The notes beneath the pieces were generated by a model, which ran no database searches, was not told where the DNA came from, and saw nothing but the letters and a program-made list of their open reading frames with translations. A DNA stretch of 64,000 nt from JAFGHJ01 sp964525555 (GTDB lineage: Bacteria; Hydrothermota; UBA3072). The DNA lies in NCBI GenBank assembly GCA_964525555.1, contig CAZGHN010000001.1, forward strand, positions 1 through 64,000, read 5' to 3'. A program made the translations under genes and the position numbers. Positions 26,219 through 34,446 of the stretch are shown in pieces (position 1 is the stretch's first letter; every line of letters starts with the position of its first letter).

Positions 26219-26306
26219 AGCCACAAAGGCACCAAGGCTCTAAGAGAAAAAGAAACTTTCTTTATTAAATTTTAAATTCTTAGTGACTTTGTGTCTTCGT
26301 GGCATA
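26219..26306. repeat. Imperfect inverted repeat of the CCACAAAG type
   Basis: The left arm AGCCACAAAGGCACCAAGGC, continuing TCTAAGAG (26219-26246), is an imperfect inverse of TTCTTAGTGACTTTGTGTCT, continuing TCGTGGCAT (26277-26305), around an AT-rich loop. It lies between the unit starting at 26166 and the 3' end of the propeller gene. Confidence 0.65.
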
Positions 26307-26310
26307 ACTA

Positions 26311-28338
26311 TCAACGAACGACAACAAACTTACCTTTATGTATAACCACCCCTCCATCGGTTATAAAATACCTGTATAATCCGGAAGACAGATTCAATTG
26401 CTCTTTATCAATCCAAAAAATCTCTCTTCCTGAAGGTATTGTATATTCTCCTTTTCTATTACCAATAATATCATAAATAGAAAGTCTTTTTTCTCCGATA
26501 TCATGTAACGAAAAATTTAACCGATGATGTCTTGAATAATTAAAAGGATTAGGATAAACTACAATCTTACCTGAATCAGGATAATTAAAATTAATATCAA
26601 ATTCATACAGACCATTATAGGTACACACAAATAAAGTATTATCAGTAGTAAAATGAAGAGGATAAATAACATCCTCTAAGCCGAAAGACTGAATTTCTGT
26701 CAATTCCTGAGGCAATTGTTCCCAACTATCTTCAGGATTAAGATAACTTAATCCCTCCAGGCTACTATAACACCATACTCCTCCCTGAAAATCAACAGCA
26801 AGTCCATCAACTTTGTTACTTGTATACTCTCTTTCTACATTATCCCCTTCTATATAAACAAGTTTATCTTCCAGTCCCGCCCATATATTACCATTAATAT
26901 CCGAAACCATTGATGTGGTACTCGAACCAAGATCTCCCGTTACACTACCAATAGATCCATCATCCCTTAAAATATGTATACCGCTACCGCCAATAGAAGG
27001 AGAATTTCCACAGTAAATACCTTCCGACCCTTCCGCGAAAACTCGCTTCCAAGAAATTTCAGGATTATTATATATAGTCCATTCAAGCGAATCTCCGTTG
27101 ACCCTATGCATTTTCATAACTCTACTGCCACCAGAAACAAGGACGCCTATCCATAAATCATCATTACTATCAACGAGCATACCAGTAACAGTTCCAGAAA
27201 CCGGAAGCTGTACAGGTTGAAACATTGTATCAGTTCGTGTATCCAAACAATATAAAACAGTGTCATCTTCCCAATTCCATAACCCCAGATATATTCTGCC
27301 TTCGGAATCGGATTCCAAATTAAAGGAATAACCTCCAGAAAGGCCCCATTGATTACCATGGTTAAGTATTTTCCAGCTAACACCATCAAATACAGACAGT
27401 CTTCTGCCATATTTATGACTCAAATAAATCTTACCATCAGGAGTTTGAACCAAATCCGTAACTGAATTTGTAGCAATTCCCGGAGGATAAAGAATATTGG
27501 AAGAACCATCAAATCTGATTCCACCATATCTAACAACTGATGCTATTAAGTTTTGAGGTAAAACCTTGAATATTCCGCGTATATTTCCCCAGCGTATATA
27601 GTTCCAACTTCCATTATATCTATAATAACCAATCTCCGTACCTATATAAATTTGCTCGTCTATTTCCGTTATTTTCCATACAGTTGCATCTGAAAAAATG
27701 GCTGTATCGGCTGTTATTTCTTTACAACCCCAACTCCCCCCTGTCCATATAGAACCATCCGAAACAAAAATAGAATACGTTTCGCCAGAAGAGTCCATCA
27801 TTAGAGTATCTCCAAAGTTTGAATTCACACGATAAGTCCCTCTACTGCTTCCCAGTAAAAAAGAAGTGTCATAAGGAAGAATTTCAAAAACTTGAAAATT
27901 ATAATCTACATGACCGACTTCACGACTCAGATTTCCAAAATTATTTAAATTAAACCATTGAACCCCATTTTGACCACCTAAAATGACAGTGCTATCTTTT
28001 ATATAAAGACAAATAGGATTAGTATCGGCCACAAAAAAAAGGGGGTTGAAATTCTGAAAATTTAATCGAGAAAGATTTTCATCAAATATTGTAATACCAC
28101 CTCTTGATAAAACGAAGACAGAATCTCCTCGGAGGAAAACGTCTTTTGTTTCGTTACTGGGAAGACCCGAAAGAGAATTAACCGAATTCCAGCTGCTATC
28201 TTCCGGATCAAAGGAAACTAATCCACCGTTATCTGTTGTCATATAAATACGATCTGAATATGCACTATTATTAAACATATCTAATTGCAAATGAAGCTTA
28301 CTTGAATTAACTGTTAGGGAAAGCAACAAAAGAAACAA
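26311..28338 (-). CDS. Secreted beta-propeller protein with C-terminal sorting domain
   Basis: 675 aa. Starts at TTG 28338 behind AAAGGAGG with a short signal-like stretch (MFLLLLSLTVNS). The body has repeated propeller strands of the two-component-regulator-propeller kind (IYMTTDNGGLVSFDPEDSSW, GKIYLSHKYGRRLSVFDGVS, GNIWAGLEDKLVYIEGD). The last about 85 residues (YPNPFNYSRHHRLNFSLHDI ... GLYRYFITDGGVVIHKGKFV) look like a type 9 secretion or FlgD-like sorting domain. A surface or secreted location is inferred. It is preceded by mazG by about 20 nt. Confidence 0.85.
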   Translation of the reverse strand: MFLLLLSLTVNSSKLHLQLDMFNNSAYSDRIYMTTDNGGLVSFDPEDSSWNSVNSLSGLPSNETKDVFLRGDSVFVLSRGGITIFDENLSRLNFQNFNPLFFVADTNPICLYIKDSTVILGGQNGVQWFNLNNFGNLSREVGHVDYNFQVFEILPYDTSFLLGSSRGTYRVNSNFGDTLMMDSSGETYSIFVSDGSIWTGGSWGCKEITADTAIFSDATVWKITEIDEQIYIGTEIGYYRYNGSWNYIRWGNIRGIFKVLPQNLIASVVRYGGIRFDGSSNILYPPGIATNSVTDLVQTPDGKIYLSHKYGRRLSVFDGVSWKILNHGNQWGLSGGYSFNLESDSEGRIYLGLWNWEDDTVLYCLDTRTDTMFQPVQLPVSGTVTGMLVDSNDDLWIGVLVSGGSRVMKMHRVNGDSLEWTIYNNPEISWKRVFAEGSEGIYCGNSPSIGGSGIHILRDDGSIGSVTGDLGSSTTSMVSDINGNIWAGLEDKLVYIEGDNVEREYTSNKVDGLAVDFQGGVWCYSSLEGLSYLNPEDSWEQLPQELTEIQSFGLEDVIYPLHFTTDNTLFVCTYNGLYEFDINFNYPDSGKIVVYPNPFNYSRHHRLNFSLHDIGEKRLSIYDIIGNRKGEYTIPSGREIFWIDKEQLNLSSGLYRYFITDGGVVIHKGKFVVVR

Positions 28339-28358
28339 AGTTCCTCCTTTCTTACTCC

Positions 28359-29072
28359 TTATTCAGTAGTATTTTTAATTTTCTGCCACATCAGTTCGAG
28401 CTCTTCTGTTGAAAAATCCGTCATTTCTTTATTTTTTAGAGTTTTTTCAAGTTTGTGAAAACGCGTTTCAAATTTATTATTTGCTTTCTGGAGGGCAATT
28501 TCGGGATCTATGTTAAGAAAATTTCCCAGATGAGCTACTGCAAATAATATATCTCCTAATTCTTCTATTCTTTCATCTTCGTTTTTTGAATTTTTTAGTT
28601 CATCAAGCTCCTCATTTATTTTTTCGAAAACCCCTTTGATATTCTCCCAATCAAAACCTTTTCTTGAAGCTCTCTTCTGAATTTTAGACGACCTGAGCAA
28701 AGCAGGTAAACCTCGACCGACTTTCCATTTTTTTCCTTTTCTTTCATCCCAGCTTTCCAGAACCTCTTCAGCAGAATTTGCTATTTCGTTCCCAAAAACG
28801 TGCGGATGTCGGGCAATCATCTTTTTAGAAACTCTGTCAAGGATCCTGTCAAATGATATATTTTTCTCTTCAAGTATAACACCAATCATAAAAACAGTCA
28901 GTATTACATCACCAAACTCCTCAATGATATTTTCTAGATTATCTTCCGATATTCCATTATTAAGTTCATAAACTTCCTCGATAAGCTGAGGAAGCAAGGT
29001 CTTTACAGTCTGTTCACTATCCCAGGGACATTTTTCTCTTAAAGTCCTTACCAATTTCAAAAAATCATTCAT
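28359..29072 (-). CDS. mazG: Nucleoside triphosphate pyrophosphohydrolase MazG
   Basis: 237 aa with two MazG domains, as in E. coli. Hydrolyses NTPs to NMPs and PPi. CPWDSEQT (15-22), EEVYEL (32-37) and EEFGDVIL (51-58) form the first metal site; ELDELKN and RIEELGDILFAVAHLGN the second. ATG 29072 is chosen because the in-frame TTG at 29108 is the first half of the -35 element. No SD precedes the ATG, which lies 8 nt after the -10 box, so a leaderless message is predicted. Confidence 0.94.
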   Translation of the reverse strand: MNDFLKLVRTLREKCPWDSEQTVKTLLPQLIEEVYELNNGISEDNLENIIEEFGDVILTVFMIGVILEEKNISFDRILDRVSKKMIARHPHVFGNEIANSAEEVLESWDERKGKKWKVGRGLPALLRSSKIQKRASRKGFDWENIKGVFEKINEELDELKNSKNEDERIEELGDILFAVAHLGNFLNIDPEIALQKANNKFETRFHKLEKTLKNKEMTDFSTEELELMWQKIKNTTE

Positions 29073-29080
29073 ACAAAGTA

Positions 29081-29108
29081 AAGATAAGCGTAAAAGGCTA
29101 TCTGTCAA
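29081..29108 (-). promoter_or_regulatory. Promoter giving a probable leaderless mRNA (mazG)
   Basis: TTGACA (29103-29108), 16 nt, TATCTT (29081-29086), then TACTTTGT and ATG 29072. Confidence 0.7.
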
Positions 29109-29156
29109 CTTCGTTTTTCCATACCACCACTCCCCAAACCCTACAAATATTTCTCA

Positions 29157-29663
29157 TAGCCACGAAGTCACAAAGAAAAGAAATTATGTTGTTTAAAACC
29201 CACCCCCTCACCCAAAAATATTCTCACACAAAGACACGGAGAGCACAAAGCCCCTCCACAAAACCTAAGAAAATTTATTTTGTTGTTTCTAAATCCCAAC
29301 CCCCAAATCCAAAATCCCAAAGAGTATCCGCAGAGGGCACACTATACTTAGTTATTAGTCAATTGGTAAATTGGTTTATTAGTAAAAAAAAGAAAACGAA
29401 TTCACTGTTTCACTAATTTACTCGTATACTGATCCTAAGCAAATCCTAACCCCCAAATCCTAATCCCTAACTTAGACTGATGACCAGTGACTAGTAACAA
29501 ACGCCTAGAGACTAAATTCCACACAGAGGACACCCTACTAAGCTATTAGCTATAAGCTTTTGGCTTTTAGCATAAAATTAACCCTACATTACCCCAATAC
29601 TCTAAAATTTAAAAAATATGTTTTTTTTCAGCTAAAGGCGAAAGGCTAAAAGCCAAACGCTAT
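29157..29663. repeat. Dense cluster of intergenic word-repeats, 0.5 kb
   Basis: Fills the whole mazG-pgeF gap. Contents in order: AGCCACGAAGTCACAAAG; an 86-bp block (29193-29278) that recurs at 58210-58295 with 3 mismatches; AAATCCCAACCCCCAAATCC and its variant AATCCTAACCCCCAAATCC (29441-29460); TTAGTTATTAGTCAATTGG; CACACAGAGGACACC. It ends with AGCTATTAGCTATAAGC (29541-29557) facing the imperfect inverse AGCTAAAGGCGAAAGGC, continuing TAAAAGCC (29631-29655). No credible gene. Confidence 0.7.
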
Positions 29664-29665
29664 GT

Positions 29666-30346
29666 TCATCGTTCAATTACCCCGACCGTAATATTCCGCT
29701 CTTTATTCCCTTTCCTATAAGAGTAGAAAAGTTCCGAGGTAAAAGTTTTTTCCGGAAAAGTATAAATCCTGGTTATTCCAAATTTTTTAATTATATCGAT
29801 ATTAGCTTTTTCTAAATCCAGAAAATATCTATTACCATTTATTTGTATTCCACTAATTTTAAACTTATCAAAAAACTCGAATACTTCTTTTCCAACCTCG
29901 TAATTCTCAGGAGCGATACAAGGACCGAGGACAACTTCCCAATCACTGGGATTTAAATCATATATTTGTTGCATTATCAACAAGAATTTTTTGGAAATTC
30001 CAAGTACAGTTCCTTTCCATCCCATATGCAGAAGTGAAAGTATTTTTTCTTCGGAATGATAAAAAATCATAGGCAGGCAATCCGCAGTTCTTACATATAA
30101 ATGTAATCCTGTATTACAAGTAAAGAGACCATCTCCAACCAATTTTATATCCTTTCTTGCTTCGTGAACAATAGAAGAGTGAATTTGAGTAAGATCAACA
30201 AAACTACCTTTGATCTCATATATAGGATTAAAAGATTTTGTACCTTGAAATAACTTTACCTTTAAATCAAAATTGAATTCATACCATTCCTTATTATTTT
30301 TGATTCTTTTCTTCCATACTCTAAATTCTGTTATATTTTTCTTCAT
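29666..30346 (-). CDS. PgeF/YfiH-type polyphenol oxidase family (LACC1-like) protein
   Basis: 226 aa. Family members bind one metal ion through His-Cys-His and act as purine nucleoside phosphorylase/adenosine deaminase or as a peptidoglycan-editing factor. The ligands are H56 (TQIHSS), C90 (TADCLP) and H107 (LHMGWKGT), with VLGPCIAPENYEVG downstream. The usual HAGW reads HMGW. ATG 30346 has no SD and lies 7 nt after a -10 box. It is monocistronic, bounded on the left by the repeat cluster. Confidence 0.9.
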   Translation of the reverse strand: MKKNITEFRVWKKRIKNNKEWYEFNFDLKVKLFQGTKSFNPIYEIKGSFVDLTQIHSSIVHEARKDIKLVGDGLFTCNTGLHLYVRTADCLPMIFYHSEEKILSLLHMGWKGTVLGISKKFLLIMQQIYDLNPSDWEVVLGPCIAPENYEVGKEVFEFFDKFKISGIQINGNRYFLDLEKANIDIIKKFGITRIYTFPEKTFTSELFYSYRKGNKERNITVGVIER

Positions 30347-30353
30347 CTATATA

Positions 30354-30381
30354 ATTTTATATAAATTAAAATCAAAATCAA
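30354..30381 (-). promoter_or_regulatory. Probable leaderless-type promoter of the pgeF-like gene
   Basis: TTGATT (30376-30381), 16 nt, TAAAAT (30354-30359), then TATATAG and ATG 30346. The AT-rich context makes this less certain than the other leaderless promoters. Confidence 0.5.
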
Positions 30382-30538
30382 CCTTAGCATATCTAACACC
30401 AGCCTTTCACTTTTTCACATAAAAAAACTACCTTCTTTTCTAATTTAAGAAAATAAAATAATTTGCGGAAGAAAAATCTATAAAAAATGCTTTAAATCTA
30501 ATTTTTTAAAAAAAATTTCAATTTATATATGAAAACCC

Positions 30539-30566
30539 TTGACATTTCTATTTAAATTCATATAAT
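30539..30566 (+). promoter_or_regulatory. Promoter of the outer-membrane barrel gene
   Basis: TTGACA (30539-30544), 16 nt, TATAAT (30561-30566). The leader is about 25 nt with AAAAAGGGAGG before ATG 30599. Confidence 0.85.
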
Positions 30567-30598
30567 AAATAAACAAACCTTACAAAAAGGGAGGTTAT

Positions 30599-31120
30599 AT
30601 GAAAAAGTTATCAGTGTGTGTAGTATTGTTGTTGATGAGTGCTCCTCTTTTTGCTGCGGGAACAGGTCTAGGAATAGGTGCGACCGGTGGTATCGAGATG
30701 ATGATGAACGGAGACAGTGAGAATTTTATGGCAATCGGAGGAATAGTTGATTTTTCTATGCCAGGTATGCCAATAGCGTTACGCGGCGGATTTGAATACG
30801 CATGGAAGAATTTTGAAGGCGACATTAGCTCTAAAGTAATGTTAATTTTACTTGCCGCTCAGTACAATATCGTACTTCCGGGCGCTCCCATGTCTTTCTA
30901 CATTGGCGCAGGAGGAGAAATGGCTATGACTAGTGTGGACTTCCCAGACCCATTACCAGACCCTGACAGCGAAACCAATTTTGGTTTCCTTGTCTATGGC
31001 GGAGCATGTTATAACATGGGCAATATAGGAATATTTGCGGAAACAGGTTACGGAATGATATTCTCAGATCCATCAATGAAACATATTCCTATCAGGGGTG
31101 GAGTCAAGGTTAATCTATAA
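30599..31120 (+). CDS. Small outer-membrane beta-barrel-like protein
   Basis: 173 aa. A clear signal peptide (MKKLSVCVVLLLMSAPLFAAG, cleavage after about residue 20) is followed by Gly-rich alternating strands such as GLGIGATGGIEMMMN, ALRGGFEYAW, FYIGAGGEMAMTS and GIFAETGYGMIFS, as in small OmpA/OmpX-type barrels. Specific function unknown. It is monocistronic with its own consensus promoter, strong SD and terminator, consistent with high expression. Confidence 0.82.
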   Translation: MKKLSVCVVLLLMSAPLFAAGTGLGIGATGGIEMMMNGDSENFMAIGGIVDFSMPGMPIALRGGFEYAWKNFEGDISSKVMLILLAAQYNIVLPGAPMSFYIGAGGEMAMTSVDFPDPLPDPDSETNFGFLVYGGACYNMGNIGIFAETGYGMIFSDPSMKHIPIRGGVKVNL

Positions 31121-31145
31121 TCTAAAGAATTATAGTTAAAGAAAT

Positions 31146-31190
31146 AAAAAGGCGTGTATTACTTACTCTAAATATACGCCTTTTTATTTT
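31146..31190. terminator. Intrinsic terminator, bidirectional
   Basis: AAAAAGGCGTGTAT (31146-31159) pairs with ATATACGCCTTTTT (31172-31185) with one G-U, followed by TATTTT. The A tract in front would serve the minus strand as well. Confidence 0.88.
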
Positions 31191-31252
31191 AACAAAAACG
31201 TCAAATTCAAATTTCAGAAAACCCATCTCCCCAAAAAAACTTATTGAACCAC

Positions 31253-31342
31253 AGAGGACACAGAGAAACACAGAAAAAAAATTTTTTCTTCTCTGTGGTT
31301 AAAAAAACCGGAGGGTGAGGTTTTGTGGGCTCTGTGTTTTAA
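31253..31342. repeat. CCACAGAG-type inverted repeat
   Basis: AACCACAGAGGACACAGAG (31254-31272) ends with AGAAAAAAAATTTTTTCT and the inverse arm CTCTGTGGTT (about 31302-31311). GGTTTTGTGGGCTCTGTG follows, a word shared with 60752-60766. It lies between convergent transcription units. Confidence 0.65.
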
Positions 31343-33051
31343 TTTTTCGAGAGGTATCTCTTTATTAATCTCATTGTGAGGGGAGCAGCATGAACGCTAC
31401 CGTGGCCGGCGTTTTCGATCACAGTATAAATAACAATTTCGGGATCCTCGAATGGTGCAAATCCGATAAAAAGGGAATGGTCTTCTCCATGAGGATTTTG
31501 TGCAGTTCCTGTCTTACCCGCAACCGTTATATCCCTCAATCGGCACCAGTAAGCAGTACCTTTTTCATTGTTAACTACATTACGCATAGCTCTCCTTAAA
31601 AACTCCAAATTTTCTTCTGTAACAGGTAAATCTATTTTCTTTGGTCTGATATTATTAATTACATTTCCCTGATCATCTATAATTTCTTTCAGCAAATGAG
31701 GTTGGTAAGACCAACCGCCATTAGCAACTGCAGAGAAAAAAGTAGCTCCCTGAAGCGGAGTAACAAGTACCTCTCCCTGCCCAATTGCAAGATTAGCCAA
31801 AACGCCCCTCGCCCAACCCCTTTTACCATATTTTTTATCATACCATTCCTTCGAAGGCAAAAAACCGGACCTCTCACCGGGTATATCAATTCCACACCTT
31901 TTACTAAATCCTAATTTCCTAGCATAATTTACCATTATTTCGAGTGTCATTAGCATACCCACCTGATAAAAATATATATCACAGGATTGAGTTATCGCGC
32001 CGAGTAAATTCAAAGAGCCATGCCTCTTCCAACATGAAAAATTACGGTTTCCTATCCAATAAGTACTGTCACACGAAGTAAATCTAGTTTCTTCTGTAAT
32101 CAGATTGTTTTCCAATCCTATAATAGTAGTCCATATTTTTGCGATAGATCCGGGTGGATATTCACCTGCAATAACTCTATCCCATAGAGGCGCGTTTTCG
32201 TCGTTTGTGAGCGAATCCCACGCTATATTGGATATTCCCTCCGCAAGTTTATTCGAATTATATCCGGGTTTAGAATAATAAAGCATAACTTCGCCATTTT
32301 TCGGATTCATTGCCACACATGCTCCGCTCTCATATTCGGAAAAGAGAGAATCCGCATAAAGAGTCAAATCCTTAGAAATTGACAAATGGACATTAAAACC
32401 CCTTTCAGGAAACTTACCGTAAGAATCATCAAATCTCCTCACCACAACACCCCTAGCATCTACCTCATAAATAGAAGCACCCTTTTCCCCTTTTAGAAAT
32501 TGCTCGTATTCCAACTCAAGTCCCTTCTTTCCTACAATATCTCCCATTATATAGTCACCGGTAAATTTCTCCAACTCCTCCCGGGTAATTTCACCTGCAT
32601 AACCCAGTAGATGGGAAAATATCTTATCGTTTACATAAAAACGCACTGGCTCAGTTATCAATCTGACCGATGGCAAATCTTCCTGTTTCTCTATTATCCT
32701 TGACGTAGCCTCAAAAGAAAGTCTTCTTATTCTGCAAGTTCTAAAATTTGGATTTATTCTTTTTAACATTTCTTTTCTATTTAACCCTGTAGCTATGCAT
32801 AATTCGTTTACTTCAATTGAATCAAGATAGTAAGGATAAATAATCAACGAATAAGAAGGCCTGGATTCAGCTAGAACTTTTCCTTCTCGTGATAAAATTT
32901 TACCTCTCGGCGGAATAATCACATCCCGTCTTATTCGGTTCTTCTCCGATAAACTTCTATAATATTCCATTCTTATTATTTGCAGCTGGAATAACCTTAA
33001 AACTAACAACGATAGTATAAATAAAGTTAATATTCTCGGAGCTTTCCTCAT
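31339..33051 (-). CDS. mrdA: Penicillin-binding protein 2 (elongasome transpeptidase)
   Basis: 570 aa. Cross-links peptidoglycan during elongation. One N-terminal helix (about 6-25), a dimerisation/pedestal domain (IPPRGKILSREGKVLA), and a transpeptidase domain with the SxxK motif S302-I-A-K305, S356-C-D358 and KTGT (513-516). All are intact. SD AAAGGA precedes ATG 33051. It is the last gene of mreB-mreC-mreD-mrdA, separated from mreD by a 175-nt gap that contains a repeat. Confidence 0.95.
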   Translation of the reverse strand: MRKAPRILTLFILSLLVLRLFQLQIIRMEYYRSLSEKNRIRRDVIIPPRGKILSREGKVLAESRPSYSLIIYPYYLDSIEVNELCIATGLNRKEMLKRINPNFRTCRIRRLSFEATSRIIEKQEDLPSVRLITEPVRFYVNDKIFSHLLGYAGEITREELEKFTGDYIMGDIVGKKGLELEYEQFLKGEKGASIYEVDARGVVVRRFDDSYGKFPERGFNVHLSISKDLTLYADSLFSEYESGACVAMNPKNGEVMLYYSKPGYNSNKLAEGISNIAWDSLTNDENAPLWDRVIAGEYPPGSIAKIWTTIIGLENNLITEETRFTSCDSTYWIGNRNFSCWKRHGSLNLLGAITQSCDIYFYQVGMLMTLEIMVNYARKLGFSKRCGIDIPGERSGFLPSKEWYDKKYGKRGWARGVLANLAIGQGEVLVTPLQGATFFSAVANGGWSYQPHLLKEIIDDQGNVINNIRPKKIDLPVTEENLEFLRRAMRNVVNNEKGTAYWCRLRDITVAGKTGTAQNPHGEDHSLFIGFAPFEDPEIVIYTVIENAGHGSVHAAPLTMRLIKRYLSKN

Positions 33052-33092
33052 TTAAATTCCTTTACAAAAAACCCAAACCAAACCCTTAAATT

Positions 33093-33216
33093 AGCCACAG
33101 ATTTGCACTGATAAACTCGGATAAACTCCCAACCACCCATTCTTTTATTTTTTTTAAAACAAAAAAGCATTTTTCTTAATCTGTGTTTTTCCGTGTCCAT
33201 CCGTGGCCATTACCTT
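33093..33216. repeat. AGCCACAGAT-type inverted repeat inside the mre-mrdA unit
   Basis: TAGCCACAGATTTGCACTGA (from 33092) and TTAATCTGTGTTTTTCCGTG, continuing TCCATCCGTGGCCA (33177-33210), are imperfect inverses around an AT-rich centre. It separates mreD from mrdA, so it would be transcribed if they form one unit. Confidence 0.6.
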
Positions 33217-33226
33217 TTTTTATATT

Positions 33227-33697
33227 TTAGTTATTATGACTATATCGCTTTATGAAATATAAAATTACAAAACCAACTACACTATTCAATATTGCTATCG
33301 GAATTAATTGAGTTATAAAGACATAAAATATAGAGCCAGGTAAATTAGCTTCAACTATAACCTGTATTAGACTCACAATTAATACGGTAAAAAACAAAAG
33401 CATTAGGGAATTGTATCTAAATTTAAATATTTTGTTTTCCGCTATTTTTAATAATAAAGAAACAGAAATAAATATTAAAGGGAAAGTCCCGACTAAAACC
33501 GGTAAATATACCTCATATATAAAACCAATAAAGAATCCTGCAAAAAGCCCATAAAGAGGATTCCAGTATAAAGTAACAAAATAAATCAAAATGATTACAG
33601 GTTTAAATGAAATACCTTGCAGGAGTAATATTTTTTCAAAGTTCAAGGAAAGAAAAAGCGATATCAAAGACAAAATAAATAAAGTAAATATTTTCAT
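33227..33697 (-). CDS. mreD: Rod shape-determining protein MreD
   Basis: 156 aa, almost entirely hydrophobic with about five helices, as expected for MreD, the membrane partner of MreC in the elongasome. Sequence identity in this family is low; the call rests on topology, length and position between mreC and mrdA. The ATGA overlap with mreC supports co-translation. Confidence 0.88.
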   Translation of the reverse strand: MKIFTLFILSLISLFLSLNFEKILLLQGISFKPVIILIYFVTLYWNPLYGLFAGFFIGFIYEVYLPVLVGTFPLIFISVSLLLKIAENKIFKFRYNSLMLLFFTVLIVSLIQVIVEANLPGSIFYVFITQLIPIAILNSVVGFVILYFIKRYSHNN

Positions 33698-34446
33698 TTT
33701 TTTATAATGAATATTACCTCAATTTTATCAAAATCTTCAAAAGGTTTAACTTCTATATCTAAAGAATAATCATTTGTCTTTTTTACTACATTTGTTACTG
33801 TCCCAACCGGTAAACCCTTGGGAAAAACTGAACCTTTTCCCGAAGTTACAAGAGTATCTCTTTCTTTTATATCAGCATATTGAGGTACTCCTTCAACAAG
33901 AAACCTCCTATTCCACTTCAGGATTCCCTGTACCTTACTTCTCGTATCTTTAACTGAAACTGCGGAGTTATAATTCTTTAATGTTTGTACAATTGAAGTG
34001 CTCTGATTCACCTTTAGAATTTTACCAACAACACCTTTAAAACCTATGACAGGAGCGTTTTTCGTAACTCCATCAGAGTCACCCTTTCCGATATGATAAG
34101 AAAGATTAACTACTTCGGGTGTTCTTTTTTCGATCTCAGCTGGAATTATACCTTGCGGATAGCCAAACCTAAATTCCAATATTTTTTTTAATTCTTCGTT
34201 TTCTTTTCTCAACTGGTCACATATCTGACTCTCGTATGTAAGTGTTGCAATCTTATCAAGAAGTCTCGCTTTTTCTTCTTGCATAGCATTCCCTGATGAT
34301 AATCTCGAAAAAAGATGACTAAAATTAAAAGAAAATAAACTGTAGAATTTATTTCCCAGTTTGATATCACTAAACCCATCCACAATTATAAAAAATAACG
34401 ATATAAAAAGCAGTAAAAGATAAACACGTAGAAACTTTTTTTCCAC
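33694..34446 (-). CDS. mreC: Rod shape-determining protein MreC
   Basis: 250 aa. One N-terminal helix (about 6-24), a coiled coil (about 55-90, KARLLDKIATLTYESQICDQ), then the beta domain with GDSDGVTKNAPVIGFKGVVG, DTLVTSGKGSVFPKGLPVG and a C-terminal strand set. It links MreB and PBP2 across the membrane. It starts at GTG 34446, overlapping the mreB stop by 1 nt. Confidence 0.95.
   Translation of the reverse strand: MEKKFLRVYLLLLFISLFFIIVDGFSDIKLGNKFYSLFSFNFSHLFSRLSSGNAMQEEKARLLDKIATLTYESQICDQLRKENEELKKILEFRFGYPQGIIPAEIEKRTPEVVNLSYHIGKGDSDGVTKNAPVIGFKGVVGKILKVNQSTSIVQTLKNYNSAVSVKDTRSKVQGILKWNRRFLVEGVPQYADIKERDTLVTSGKGSVFPKGLPVGTVTNVVKKTNDYSLDIEVKPFEDFDKIEVIFIIKK

Noticed and set aside
29073..29108. 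Upstream TTG start for mazG giving 12 extra residues
   Set aside because: The TTG belongs to the TTGACA -35 element, and the extra residues do not belong to the MazG fold.
29186..29416. Frame of 76 codons inside the mazG-pgeF gap
   Set aside because: Consists entirely of word-repeats (ACACAAAGACACGG, AAATCCCAACC), has no SD, and half of it recurs non-coding at 58210.
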